Numbered from the stretch's first letter, positions 30,723 through 40,867 are shown. The stretch is DNA of 64,000 nt from Pseudogymnoascus destructans (GCF_001641265.1 NW_020167526.1:1426001-1490000), one strand, 5' to 3'. The notes: generated by a model not told the origin, from the letters alone. Numbers and translations: made by a program.

Positions 30723-31475
30723 TCACCCAATTGGGTTCTCCCCATTCCCCTCCTCCTCCTCCCCCCTCTTCCTCTTCCCGCCATTGCGGGGAGCCACCGC
30801 AACAGCCCCGGCCAACTTCTCCACCGCCTTCTCCACCTTCGCGACCGCAGTCACCACGAAGCTCACCTCCTTCCCCACCTTGTCGGTGGTTTTATCCACC
30901 GTCCCCAGCAAGGAGACGGCGCGGGCCTGCCCCGCGAGGAGCTTCCCCGTATCCTCCTTCAACCCCTCCACCGCGGCGGCGAGGTCCTACCTAGGAGTCA
31001 GACCCAGAACAAGAACAACAGCAAGGGGAAAGCTTACCTTGATGGCGGCGAGGGTGGCCAGCCCCTGAATGTACTGCGCTCCCTCAAAGGGGGAGCGCAG
31101 GGCCGGCATGGCGGCGCTGGAGAGGTCGGCCACGCGCGCGACCTCCTTGTAGGCCTTGAGTGTGGTGGCCAGGATGGGAGGGGTGGCCGCTTCGGCGGCG
31201 ACGATGGCGGCATATTCCTCCTCGAGGAACCAGAGAATCTATCCCCCAGAAAGTCAGCACAGGAAACCAACCACCAGACCGAACAGCACCCGAGAACTCA
31301 CCGGCACACATGGTGCCTTCTGCTTCACGCAGTAGGCGCACTTGGAGCTTTTCTCGCTCCAAACGCACTCGTGCTCCATGGGAGCATCGTCGGGTGTCCC
31401 AATACGGCGCACGCATCTCATACAGAGGACGCGGTACGCAGCCGGGAGGGCCCCGGGGGGCAGCAGGACGGGCAT
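30723..31475 (-). CDS. antisense three-exon gene inside the gypsy element: cysteine-cluster protein, 212 aa
   Basis: Predicted join on the minus strand: 31302-31475, 31038-31238, 30723-30986, with GT-AG introns of 63 and 51 nt, both phase 0. ATG is at 31473-31475. Exon 1 carries six cysteines, C18-x2-C21-x15-C37-x8-C46-x2-C49-x6-C56; the second half (KCAYCVKQKAPC) looks like the second half of a fungal Zn2Cys6 cluster. Exon 2 is Ala-rich helical (ILWFLEEEYAAIVAAEAATP). Exon 3 is amphipathic and ends with a basic/acidic tail (GGKRKRGEEEEGN) that could be a nuclear signal. It lies between the chromodomain and the 3' LTR, opposite to retroelement transcription. Function unknown; DNA binding is only an inference. 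Confidence 0.65.
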
Positions 31476-32004
31476 CTTCGCGAAAAGGTTTCCTACAAAA
31501 CCGTCAGCCCCAAGCCCAGAAGTTATCACCTACGCGTCGGCGCGCAATCATCACCTACTCGGTCGTCTGGTTTGTTTTGTTTCCTATGAAACAATCAGAT
31601 TAGTATACAGTATACGAACAAGAGGGGCTACTTACTGGATTCGGGAGGTGGGTTCGTAGGCGGTGTTGTTGTAAAAAGAAGCCTTCGAATCCTGGGCGGA
31701 ATCGGTTGCTTCATGACAACCGCTTAGAACAATAAATTTCGGAGGAGTAGTAGCGCGCGCACAGTAACTAAGAAACTCGCGACGCGCAACACCACAACCG
31801 GATACTATACGGTGCCAACTCGGACCTCAACAATCCGCTTTTATTGGGAACAAAGCACGCTCCGCGATCCATCCCACGGACGCATTCAGCACCACGATCT
31901 TCGAACAAAGACTACCTAGACCATACCGACACTCGGCTACCATTCGGTCGGCACACGGAGCCACGCGCTTTGAGGACAAAGCACTCTCTCAAGGGGGGGG
32001 GTAA
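31476..32004 (-). promoter_or_regulatory. probable promoter and 5' leader of the antisense gene
   Basis: On the minus strand a plausible leader intron ends TTTTGTAG just before GAAACC, about 25 bp upstream of the ATG (near 31495). An AATAAAAGCGG sequence near 31835-31845 could serve as a TATA-type element. No sense ORF of interest is present. Confidence 0.35.
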
Positions 32005-32317
32005 TGTAAGGATGCCTCCTTACACGGGGTACCCTCGGACCCGTAAGACAACGCGGAATAGGCGACATAGTAGTATAGCAGCATAGACGTTCTAGGGTCG
32101 GGGTCGATTCGGGCGGCAGACGGGAGTGGATCTACCGGTACGCTAAGGCCTAGCCGAGTCGGACCCCATTTAGGTACATAAGGGGTAGGAAGCTATAAGC
32201 TCCCCCTTCATCTTTTTTGTATCCTTCGTAGTAGACCTATAGGATAGAATACAGCATCACCTCCGACTCGCACTCCCATATGCACCTACGGAGAGCCGTA
32301 TTCCCTGTGTCCTTACA
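32005..32317 (+). repeat. 3' LTR of the gypsy element
   Basis: 313 bp, preceded by the G-rich polypurine tract and followed by GAGGA. Confidence 0.95.
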
Positions 32318-32640
32318 GAGGAAGCCCTAGAGCTATTCCAAAGGACGTATGGTAACGACTATGACGCCTACCCTAAGGCTGTATGGGACTTTGCGAAGAA
32401 GCAAGTCCTGATCTAAGAAGAGGGTTGTCAAAAGAGGTGACACTAGGATATTGAAGATGAGTAGGAGGACCCTCACTAGGAGGGGCTGGAAATGGACACT
32501 GTTTCCATGGTATTAATGGAAACCACGCTAGTGTAACGCTGACTTCTAAATGATAGAAGACACAGAGGTTTCTTGCGTAAGGTTGACTTGACAGAGGAGG
32601 CAGGGGATTAGACACAAAGGCTTCCAAGTAACATGTTACA
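32318..32640 (+). pseudogene. continuation of the retroelement interrupted by the gypsy insertion
   Basis: It reads EALELFQRTYGNDYDAYPK and on to a stop near 32415, in frame with the sequence left of the gypsy element once one GAGGA copy is removed. Further stops follow. It looks like gag-type coding of an unidentified retrotransposon. Confidence 0.5.
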
Positions 32641-32723
32641 GTATTGTAAAGAATACTATATTGAGTTGAGCACGAAGCTCCTATCTAAGGAAATACGATA
32701 GTGGCGTCATGCCAAAGGGATAT

Positions 32724-32925
32724 CCGTGGATAACATGGATAACATAATATCCATGATATCCAATGTTATCCATCACCTGATATTCTGTGGATCCCCGTGG
32801 ATAACATGGATAACATAATATCCAAGATATCCAATGTTATCCATCACATGACATTCCGTGGATCGCCGTGGATAACATGGATAACATAATATCCATGATA
32901 TCCAATGTTATCCATCATGTGAGGT
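32724..32925. repeat. 71-bp tandem repeat, about 2.8 copies
   Basis: Units start CCGTGGATAACATGGATAAC at 32724, 32795 and 32866. Within each unit GATAACATNGGAT-type blocks and their inverse (ATCCAATGTTATCC) alternate, so a unit can fold on itself. Units differ at a few positions. Confidence 0.9.
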
Positions 32926-33053
32926 TGCAGCCATAAGCGCTAGCCATAGCACTTAGCCGTAACAACTTAGAAGAGAAGACAAACAAGGAGTCATTAACCC
33001 TAACCTATAGAACTCGTCACTACTTTCAAGCCTAATGGCAAACCCCACAATCA
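32926..33053. other. spacer before solo LTR copy 3
   Basis: No feature recognised; probably internal sequence of the gypsy relic that continues at 33969. Confidence 0.3.
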
Positions 33054-33968
33054 TGTCATACTGACATTCGTTGCACTCAGTTTGCTATCAAACTCAAGAG
33101 CAAACTTGGAAATCTCCTCCTCAAACCTACAAGTCACTATACATATTTTGGCTTATCACACCAACAACAAGAGCAATACTACTCAACGATTGCTACAACC
33201 ATCTATGATTCATTACACGTCATCGCTCCTTAGTTACTGGGCCGATATTACCACATAGCATATCTCTACAACCCTCTATGATTCATTACATGACATCACT
33301 CATACTACCACATGACATATATCTACCAACTAGAGGCCTAGGAGCATGAACGATAGCTCTAAAAGCTCCTACGAACCTCTATGATTCATTACATGTCATC
33401 GCTATTTAGTTACCCACAAGATTGGTTAAGTTATGACATAATTTGTCTATGACATAATTTGTCTATAGGGGTACTCTGACCTGGGACCTCCTTTTACTTC
33501 CTATAGGCTACAAACCTAAGAGATGGTTCTATGGGATTCTCTTACGTCGACTACAGTTACCAAGCCTGGTAAGTCATGGAAAGTCTTGGAAAATGAGAGA
33601 ACTACATTCCTTTAGCATAAATAGGATTGCCCTTTCCTTAAGAAAGGGCAAGCAGACAATACAGTAAATTGACTATCACATACTTCCACGTCTTTTCCAA
33701 GCTTCCAAGCATTTATCTTGTTTGTTACTCCTTGTTTCTGAAAAGTCAGTGAGGTGTTAACCTCTTGACTTACCCCTGAGTTCCCAGACTCAACATTTGT
33801 TGCAACTTGTCTGAACCACTTCACTACATCACACACCTGATTGCTGCGTTGTGGAATAGTCTAAGCTACAACCCTTTGGCTCTGTTTCCTAAGACAGTGT
33901 GTTGTCTTAGTAAATTCATCCCTTCCTTGGGTGGCTAGATTCTCACATCTGGTGCACCCACCATTACA
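33054..33968 (-). mobile_element. solo LTR, copy 3 (inverted)
   Basis: Reverse complement of the TGTAATGG...GTATGACA LTR family, 915 bp, collinear with copy 1 (14824-16186) without the inner gypsy LTR. Flanks AATCA (33049-33053) and AATCC (33969-33973) are a target duplication with one mismatch. Confidence 0.85.
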
Positions 33969-33973
33969 AATCC

Positions 33974-34715
33974 TAACAAGGAGCGACAGTCTAAGAACGG
34001 CTCTGCTTTAACTGCAATAAGCCTAGGCACATAGTGCGAAACTGCAGACAGTTAAAGAAAGGGAATGGAGGACGAAAGTATGGCAAACAGCTTAACGCTA
34101 CTTGGCAAGGTCAAGGCAGGTGCAAGGCCCCACAAGGACAGCTATGTGCCACGTTGAAGGAAAAAGAGAACTAGAGTATTACTACTTAGGATCTCGAGGA
34201 ATTCCACTTGTCAAACAGAGAAGACAAGAACGACGACAAGGAGCTCACTAGCTCTTAAAAGCACCAGTTACAAGCATTTAAGAAGACAGCAAGTAAGACT
34301 CTTTTCAAGGAACAACTGCCAGGAGCAGTGAGAACCTTCAAGGAAGCCATGCTTTAGGAGACGGTCGACTAAGGAATTCCTGTGCCCAAGCCACCAATGA
34401 GCTGGCAGGACACTACACAAGACTGGGAGGTCGCAATTCGCACAATGAGGTGCCGACCAGAATACCCTCATCAGCAGGAATCCCGTGAAGCGAAATACAC
34501 AGAGAAGGAAGCCACAGGATGGCTAGAGTACAAGCTCTGTGAATACAACGTCTAGGACGCTATCGCAGATTAGAGAATCGACGACATACACCGCCCTAAG
34601 AAAGAAGTCTATAAGACTCAATGAAACAACCTGTTACGAGTATTACAACAACTAGAACAGGAGGGAGAGTATGAAGCATCACAGCTTGCAGAAATCTAGG
34701 ATGCAAATAAGTATC
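33974..34715 (+). pseudogene. retrotransposon gag relic with zinc knuckle
   Basis: A CX2CX4HX4C knuckle, CFNCNKPRHIVRNC, is encoded at about 34005-34050, followed by a basic Lys/Gly stretch. Further downstream acidic/Gln-rich coding (LLRVLQQLEQEGEYEASQL near 34630) is interrupted by TAG and TAA codons. The orientation is plus. At about 34715 it meets protease coding on the opposite strand. Confidence 0.65.
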
Positions 34716-35040
34716 CTTCCTAGGAAAGCATCCATGATTGTCTATGTGCACGATATCAAACTGTATCATTTCCTTGTGTCTGTGTAGCATGACCATTTCT
34801 AATGGGATCGTCTCGTAGGTCACCATTCCATTGTTAGTTGAGATGGGCTCTCCATCTACAACCATTAATGGGTATAGGTCAGTCTTTAGTTGCATCCTGA
34901 ACCTGTGTGTGTCTGCTACTTTCTTTGTCATAAAGTTGCCCATTGCTCCTAAGTCTATCATAGCTCTGAGGTGTTGCTGTTGTATCTTAACAACCACATA
35001 TAGCTACATGCCGCCTGTTGTGGCGCATAGCTGGTTGGTA
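34716..35040 (-). pseudogene. retropepsin-like protease relic
   Basis: The minus strand encodes AMIDLGAMGNFMTKKVAD, which aligns with the gypsy protease active-site block (normally D-S/T-G-A), followed by YPLMVVDGEPI and ETIPLEMVMLHR. The DLG in place of DSG/DTG suggests decay. No reverse transcriptase follows. Confidence 0.65.
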
Positions 35041-35308
35041 CTAGGCCTCTTCATGTCGCTCGTCAGTGGCCTACTGTCGAGGACTCCTAGTTTTTTGAAT
35101 CGTCTGAGGAAGAACTGTCTGAGGAAAATCCCTCATATTCACCATATTCTAATGGTCGTGGAACTAGTGTCCCTTCTCTTCTTCGTTTTGCTTCGTAGTG
35201 TAGGCGTTCGTGTGCTTCTAACACTTCGTGTTCCCCTTTCTTCTCTTGGGCGACAATGGCAAGGCGAAACACGGATCTGGAGGAGAAATAGCTGGGAGGA
35301 TCAAATAG

Positions 35309-36064
35309 GTGGTGGAAGAAAAGCATGTCAAGGTTGGGTGGTCAAGCCCGACTACGAATCAACTAAATAAAACGATGAATGCATTTAGTAAGTGTTTGGC
35401 AGAAAGAACAAGGTCTCGCATGGGCTGCATGGTGGATGGAAAATATGTGTCTGCCTTTGCTTATAGGAGGATGACAAAGGGAACGTCAACCTCGACTTCT
35501 TGGACAACCGCTGCGGAACCAAGAGAGTCGGAGCCATCAAGTTCAAATGGCAAGTTGATAAAGCAGGCATCATCGAGACCTCTTTCAAAGCAGCAATCGA
35601 GTTCATCACGGCTACCGATATCATCATCATCGTATTCTGGGTCAAGGCCGAGTACGATTTCTGACTGGAGTTATGGAAGCCATGAAGCGTTTCCTCTGCC
35701 TCCAACGGCTGGATCATTCTTATCACCCTCGGAAGGTATCATGACACAGAGTCGTGCTCCGACAGATACAGATACCCTACCAGGAGCTAAGAACCTCCGA
35801 GTCTCAGAGATCATTACCATAGCAAATAGGCGCGAATACTTTGCCTCTTCTCGGAGGATTTTGCAAGAACATTCAGGGAGGCACAACGTGGAGAGTTCAA
35901 TGGTAGGACCCTGGGTGGATAGTGAGAGTAGTGGCGACGAGGATGGGACGCTGATTGTGCGAAGTGTGGCAAAGTTAAGAGAGCCGAAGCCATTGAGGAT
36001 CACAGAGGTGAGTAGCTTGGCAAAGATTTGCCGTCTCGGAAGGAGTAGAGGGGATTTGGAGTGA
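35309..36064 (+). CDS. Ser-rich hypothetical protein, 251 aa
   Basis: A single frame of 251 codons ends at TGA 36064. The middle is Ser/Thr/Pro-rich (KQQSSSSRLPISSSSYSGS) and the C-terminal third is better ordered (LRVSEIITIANRREYFASSRRIL, PWVDSESSGDEDGTLIVRS, LRITEVSSLAKI). I recognise no domain. A GTAAGT/TTATAG pair at 35389-35466 could be an intron, but then the downstream frame changes and ends at 35664, and that frame is probably a shadow of the Ser runs. The first ~40 residues may derive from transposon flank, so the start is unsure. Confidence 0.4.
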   Translation: MVEEKHVKVGWSSPTTNQLNKTMNAFSKCLAERTRSRMGCMVDGKYVSAFAYRRMTKGTSTSTSWTTAAEPRESEPSSSNGKLIKQASSRPLSKQQSSSSRLPISSSSYSGSRPSTISDWSYGSHEAFPLPPTAGSFLSPSEGIMTQSRAPTDTDTLPGAKNLRVSEIITIANRREYFASSRRILQEHSGRHNVESSMVGPWVDSESSGDEDGTLIVRSVAKLREPKPLRITEVSSLAKICRLGRSRGDLE

Positions 36065-36304
36065 GGTTGGGTATTGAAAGGGGCTAGTCGTAGCTCTGGA
36101 AAACTGGGAGGAGTAGGAAGGCATTCGCTGTCGGAATATCATGGCATGGATGAATAACCATTGTCTCGCAAATCTGTGGGCGGCTCTAGGTGTGGATTAT
36201 CCGATACCATGCATTACAAAAGCTCAAATGTATGGGCAGAGATAGATAATAAATGAAGGCTTAAACTGTAACAACAATGAAATTCCTACGTAACTATCCG
36301 CTCT
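36065..36304. other. short intergenic gap, convergent 3' ends
   Basis: Between the Ser-rich ORF (+) and VPS23 (-). Nothing else seen. Confidence 0.5.
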
Positions 36305-38098
36305 CTAAGCCCTACCTGCTTCCCGACCCCATCCACTCCCATCATCCAATCCCAGTCCCCTCGCACACTTCCGCACCAACACCTTCTTCAACCACCATTC
36401 CCTCGCCAGCCCTCTCGTAACCTTAACAAACGTCTGCGGCGCCACGCGCCCCTTCTCCACCGCGCGCCCAAGCACAAAAATCGTATCCCCCAGCGCCCGC
36501 TCCTCCGCCACAGCATCATATAGTTGATTCGCCACCGCTGTCGGCGCCACGAGCAAATCATCGATACTCGGCGGCGTCATCTGCGGCGCGCGCTTGATCA
36601 GCGCGTCGGCGGACGCTAAGGAGCTATTCAACGACGCGGAGTTGGATGACAATGCCCCTTCAAGGGCTTCGAGCTGCGCCGTCTCGGACTGCAGGGCGTG
36701 TAAGGCGGTGAGCATGGCGGTGTGTTGTGCGGACAGGGAGTGTTTGGTGTCGATGTTTCGGGAAGCGGTTTTTTGGCGCACGGAGTGGAGGGCGACAGCG
36801 AGGGTGTGGAGGAGGGCGTCTTTTTGGGGGTTGGGTGGGATGGGGGGTGCTGGGGCGGCTGCCGCTTGTTGGGGAAGGGGGGTGGTGTCGTCGAGGAGGT
36901 CAGGGATGGGGGCTTTGGGTTGGGGTTGGGGTTGGGGTTGGGGGGTGGGCGGTTGCTGTTGCTGTTGCTGTTGCCAGGATTGATGTTGTTGCGGGTATTG
37001 TGGGGGTAGTTGGGGTTGGTTTGTAGGTTGTTGATAGTGTTGTGTTGGAGGCGCTCCATATGGTGCGCCATGGAGGGGAGGTGCTTGCCGGGGGTCGCGG
37101 GGTGGGCTCTGGTAGTGCTGTCCTGTATGAAACTGAGGTTGCGGAGGCAGTGGAGGAGCAGACTCATAACGAAGGTTACTTTGGCGCTGAGGTGCGTTGG
37201 AGGTGTACTGGTCAGGGTGAGGGATGGGTGGCTGAGCTGACCGTGAATTGGCAGATGGAGGAGGAGGAGGGGGCAATGGCGGCCCTGAGTTGACTGTTTG
37301 TGGCGGTTGAGGCTGGGCTTGAGGTCGCTGTACGATGGGTTCGTGCTGTTTTGGGGGAGGTGGCGGAGGCTGGGGAGCACCACCAGCGTTTTGGTGAGGG
37401 ATTGGAGATTTTGTCATGTCCGGTGGAAGAGGTGGAACTGGTGGAGGTATCGGTCGTGGAGAAGCAACAGGAGTACTCTGTGATTGTCGGGAGACCACAG
37501 GAGGCTCTTTCGCAAATACATCTCGTAATATAGCGAGGAAGTCGAGTATGTTAGATTTCTATGCCATATGGTTAGTTTATACACAGGTATGATATCTGTT
37601 GCCTGAGAATGCAACTCACATCATAAAATTCTGCCCATCCAGCCAGATATGGATGATAAACGCGCCCTTGCGGATCAACGTGTTGGCCAGCCCTCACCAT
37701 CATGCCCTCTGCAGGAGAAACGTATACCACAGGCTCATCCCGTGGGTATTGGTGGGGTATCCATACTGTAACTGGGAAGCGATAGGTCGTCCCTCGAAAT
37801 GCGACGGGCAGAGTGCCTGATAGTTGAAGCAGGAGCTCAGATACGCCGTTTTCATAAGCTGGAGTCCGTTAGCATTTGCATTTGATAGATTATGAATAGA
37901 CTGCCTCACTATAAACTTCTGTCTTTGGACTTAAACTGGAGTAATGCGAAAGGGCCTGGGCCACGTCATGATAGGTCCGGTTGACATCTTGGTATTCCTG
38001 TTTTCGTCAGTGCTGAATATGATGTAAGTAAAATAAGTCCATACACTTGTAAGCACGCTGTATAGCCAGTTTAAGACGCGTTGCTGAACTGCAGCCAT
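36305..38098 (-). CDS. VPS23: ESCRT-I subunit Vps23/TSG101, 544 aa
   Basis: Predicted exons on the minus strand: 38045-38098, 37910-37997, 37620-37858, 36305-37558, with introns of 47, 51 and 61 nt. The N-terminal UEV domain (VLNWLYSVLTS, YQDVNRTYHDVAQAL, FRGTTYRFPVTVWIPHQYP, VSPAEGMMVRAGQHVDPQGR, YHPYLAGW) binds ubiquitin and PTAP motifs without E2 catalysis. A long Pro/Gln-rich linker with poly-Pro and poly-Gln follows (about residues 145-360). A coiled-coil and a C-terminal steadiness box (VAEERALGDTIFVLGRAVEKG, FVKVTRGLAREWWLKK) bring it into ESCRT-I for multivesicular body sorting at endosomes. Size and order fit fungal Vps23. Confidence 0.95.
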
Positions 38099-39072
38099 GA
38101 TTCCTGAAGCTGTCTCGAGGCACAACAATCACTGGTCTGGTTCAAGCTTTAGGTCTGATAGTGGCAGGAGTACTGATAACGGATCATTTATCGGGCCGAC
38201 GGAGTTTGTGGGGAAGTCACACTATAAGCGGGTCGGACACTGAATTTCGCACCAATAATCAAGAAATTTGCAAGGTAATAACTCAACAACAGCTTAATAA
38301 TATATATTAGAAGTATGTTTCTAGCTTTTTATACTTCGTTGAATTCCTACCTAATTATCTAGGAATAATCTATGCATTAATTCTCGAGATATTAAGTGTA
38401 AGCGCTGATGTAGGCGCTGAAATTTACACTAGGCCGTTATATCTCAATATCTATGGTTCTGATTGCTCTAAAACTGCATGTAAATGAATCTATGTGTATA
38501 GATAAAGCTGAATAGATATTAAAATATAATACTAAGTTGTTGTTGAGTTATGTTATTATCCTTCAAATTTCTCGATTTTGGGTGAGAAATCATATGAGAC
38601 TCCTAGCGATCTATTTCTTTCTCTAATCCCTGTGAATGGAGAACATTTGAGCTAGACTCAGGTATATATATACCCTCATAGTTTCTTATCTCCGACTCGG
38701 ACGTCGGTATAGCCTTAGACCCGTTCCGTGACACGGTGACACGGGGAATGCCTCGGCATTGCCAAATCCTTGTTGAAATATCCCACATGGGCTGAGTGGC
38801 TCTGAACGCTGGAATCTTCTAATTCTATTTGAAGTGCCAGTACCAGTCGTATTTTTCTTTTGCATTAGCCCTTGTCGAAGTTGCGCATACAATTTATTTG
38901 GTTGCACTGATTCCAGAATTGCCTTGCTATCTATCGCCACTGTACCAAGCCACTGTACCAGGTACAGCACCACTGAAGTCACAGCATCGCCGACAACGAG
39001 CAGAGGCGGCCTCTTAAGATTCCAATTGCAAGGTAGAACCGAGAATAGTGAGCTATTATCATATATTATACC
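38099..39072. promoter_or_regulatory. divergent intergenic region VPS23 / alcohol dehydrogenase
   Basis: 974 bp between two start codons transcribed outward; contains the MITE-like element. The remaining sequence shows no gene. TATATATA-type runs occur near 38660. Confidence 0.5.
38246..38589. mobile_element. MITE-like element with imperfect ~45-bp terminal inverted repeats
   Basis: The left end (TTTCGCACCAATAATCAAGA, then AATTTGCAAGGTAATAACTC) is an imperfect inverse of the right end (AACTCAAC...TCTCGATTTTGGGTGAGAAA). The interior is AT-rich and non-coding. It lies in the divergent promoter region between VPS23 and the alcohol dehydrogenase gene. The target duplication is not clear. Confidence 0.6.
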
Positions 39073-40270
39073 ATGGCACCCCCTTCAGACTCATCGAGCG
39101 CCTCGAGGAGAGCCCAGTCCATCGCCAGTCACCTTCAAGCACCACAGGCGACAAAGGCAACAGATTATAAGTTTGAGGGATGGCTGGGCTTAGACAAGAC
39201 TGCAGCGGCAGGAAATATGGTGTGGGGCGAATTCCAACCAAAGACGTGGACGGAGGATGATGTTGATATTGAAGTCTCCCATTGTGGTATCTGTGGTTCT
39301 GATATTCACACACTGAGAAGCGGCTGGGTAAGTATGCGGCTACCTAGAATACAGCGAAAACTGCTAATGGCTGTTGCAGGGACCCTCAATCTATCCATGC
39401 TGCGTCGGCCACGAAATCGTCGGAGAGGCCGTGGCGGTGGGGAAAAACGTCAAGAACATTAAAGTAGGAGATCGCGTGGGAGTTGGTGCACAATCGGGCT
39501 CGTGTCTGAAGTCTAGCTGCTTTGAGTGCTCAAACGGACTCGAAAACTATTGCACGAGGATAGTGGGCACATACAGTAGCAAGTACCCTGATGGCTCCAA
39601 GTCATTCGGTGGATATTCGAAGTATGTGCGTGCGCCCGCCCACTTCGCCGTCCAGATCCCAAAAGAGCTGGACTCGGCTGAAGCAGCCCCGATGCTCTGT
39701 GCAGGCGTAACTATGTGGTCCCCTCTTAGAAAAGCCGGCGCTGGGCCTGGAAAGACTGTTGGGATTGTTGGAATTGGAGGATTGGGCCATTTTGGCTTAT
39801 TGTGGGCAAAGGCACTTGGCTGTGACAAGGTTGTTGCCATTTCGCGCGGAAGCTCGAAAAGAGAGGACGCACTGAAGATGGGAGCCGATGAGTTTATCGC
39901 AACGCAAGAGGACCCAGACTGGGCAAAGAAGAACAGACGCAAGCTGGACATTATTATTTCCACAGTTTCCGACGCCAAGATGCCTCTATCAAAATATCTC
40001 CAACTACTACGCACCAACGGACGATACATCCAGGTCGGTGCGCCAGAGGAGGCTATTCCTAGCTTCAGGATTGGGGCATTAATTGGAAAGGCCGTTAAGA
40101 TAGAAGGAAGCTCTATTGGTTCACCGGGAGAGCTCAGGGAGATGCTAGAGTTTGCTGCCAAGAAGAACATCCATCCATTTATCGAGAAGAGGGATATGAA
40201 GGATGCAAATCAAGCGATTGTTGATATGGAGGATGGAAAGGCAAGGTATAGATATGTGCTCTGCAATTAG
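39073..40270 (+). CDS. zinc-dependent NADP(H) alcohol dehydrogenase (cinnamyl/ADH6-like), 381 aa
   Basis: Exons 39073-39327 and 39380-40270 with a 52-nt phase-0 intron. Medium-chain dehydrogenase fold: catalytic zinc ligands Cys71 (HCGICGSD) and His96-Glu97 (CCVGHEIVG); structural zinc cysteines in GSCLKSSCFECSNGLENYC; Rossmann motif VGIGGLGHFG. SRGSSKREDAL after the Rossmann beta-2 strand fits NADP(H) preference. The family reduces aliphatic and aromatic aldehydes to alcohols in the cytosol. Length is close to the usual 360 aa with a short N-terminal extension (SSSASRRAQSIASHL). The substrate is not determinable from sequence. Confidence 0.93.
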
Positions 40271-40867
40271 TATTTGTGTGGATGTCTGTACAATAAATAG
40301 AAAACGAGCTTATTCTTGTAACCACATACAAAATGGCCTGTGATTTTAATAGTGTGTCACCACGCCTTTGAGTAGAAAAGGCTGGAAACAACTAGTTCAG
40401 AGAAGAATTGACAAGTAAGAACCTTTGTAAAAAAAGTTTAGTTTATGAGAAGCATCAAGTATATATTAAGGGCTACGGGTAAGTTACCTAATTTGGGTTT
40501 TCGTGATGGTTTATTAGCCTACAAACCTTAAACTATAGGCCAACATTTTGCCTGATATCACGTGAGTTGCTGTCGTCGCGCGATCCAAATTTGGTTTCGC
40601 GCGCAACTCAAGTTGATCGCCGCAGGAGGCTCAAATAATTGACTTCAGCTAACACCTCGGCGAGGAGGTGACCGTCAAGACCACATATATTACAAGCCTC
40701 GCTGTCGTCAGACCGACCAAACTCATTACACTTTTTCAGATCGACACTTCTTCTCCGGAACAGCCGCGACTTGTGGCGAGGCGCGCAGAAGCGCAAAAGG
40801 TCAACCTCACACTTGACAACGCGCCACCTCGACCTCACCTCTATACATCGCCAACTTTCGTCTCAAG
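40271..40867. promoter_or_regulatory. 3' flank of ADH and promoter/leader of RPB2
   Basis: About 600 bp without a supported gene. Pyrimidine-rich stretches precede the RPB2 ATG at 40868. Confidence 0.5.

Larger units (their letters stand above)
24635..32317 (+). mobile_element. full-length chromodomain Ty3/gypsy LTR retrotransposon, 7,683 bp
   Basis: Two 313-bp LTRs (24635-24947 and 32005-32317) read identical, start TGTAAGGATGCC and end TCCTTACA. The 5-bp target duplication GAGGA is at 24630-24634 and 32318-32322. A G-rich tract (CAAGGGGGGGGGTAA, about 31990-32004) is the likely polypurine tract. I did not recognise a standard tRNA primer site after the 5' LTR. Order is gag, protease, reverse transcriptase, RNase H, integrase, chromodomain, then 1.4 kb holding an antisense gene. 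Two point changes disable integrase and pol continuity. Confidence 0.97.

Noticed and set aside
30672..31589. 305-aa plus-strand ORF between gypsy chromodomain and 3' LTR as an env-like gene
   Set aside because: It has no signal peptide or membrane segment, is Pro/Arg/His-rich, and lies opposite the better supported spliced antisense gene.
32724..32925. CRISPR-like array
   Set aside because: There are only about three units in direct tandem without spacers, in a fungal genome.
35467..35664. Alternative spliced frame (EDDKGNVNLDFLDN...) in the Ser-rich ORF region
   Set aside because: Its Ile-rich stretch is a frame shadow of the Ser-codon run, it has no start without an assumed intron, and it ends far earlier than the 251-aa frame.
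36594..37293. Plus-strand Gly/Val/Trp-rich ORFs opposite VPS23
   Set aside because: They are shadows of the Pro/Gln-rich linker of Vps23.
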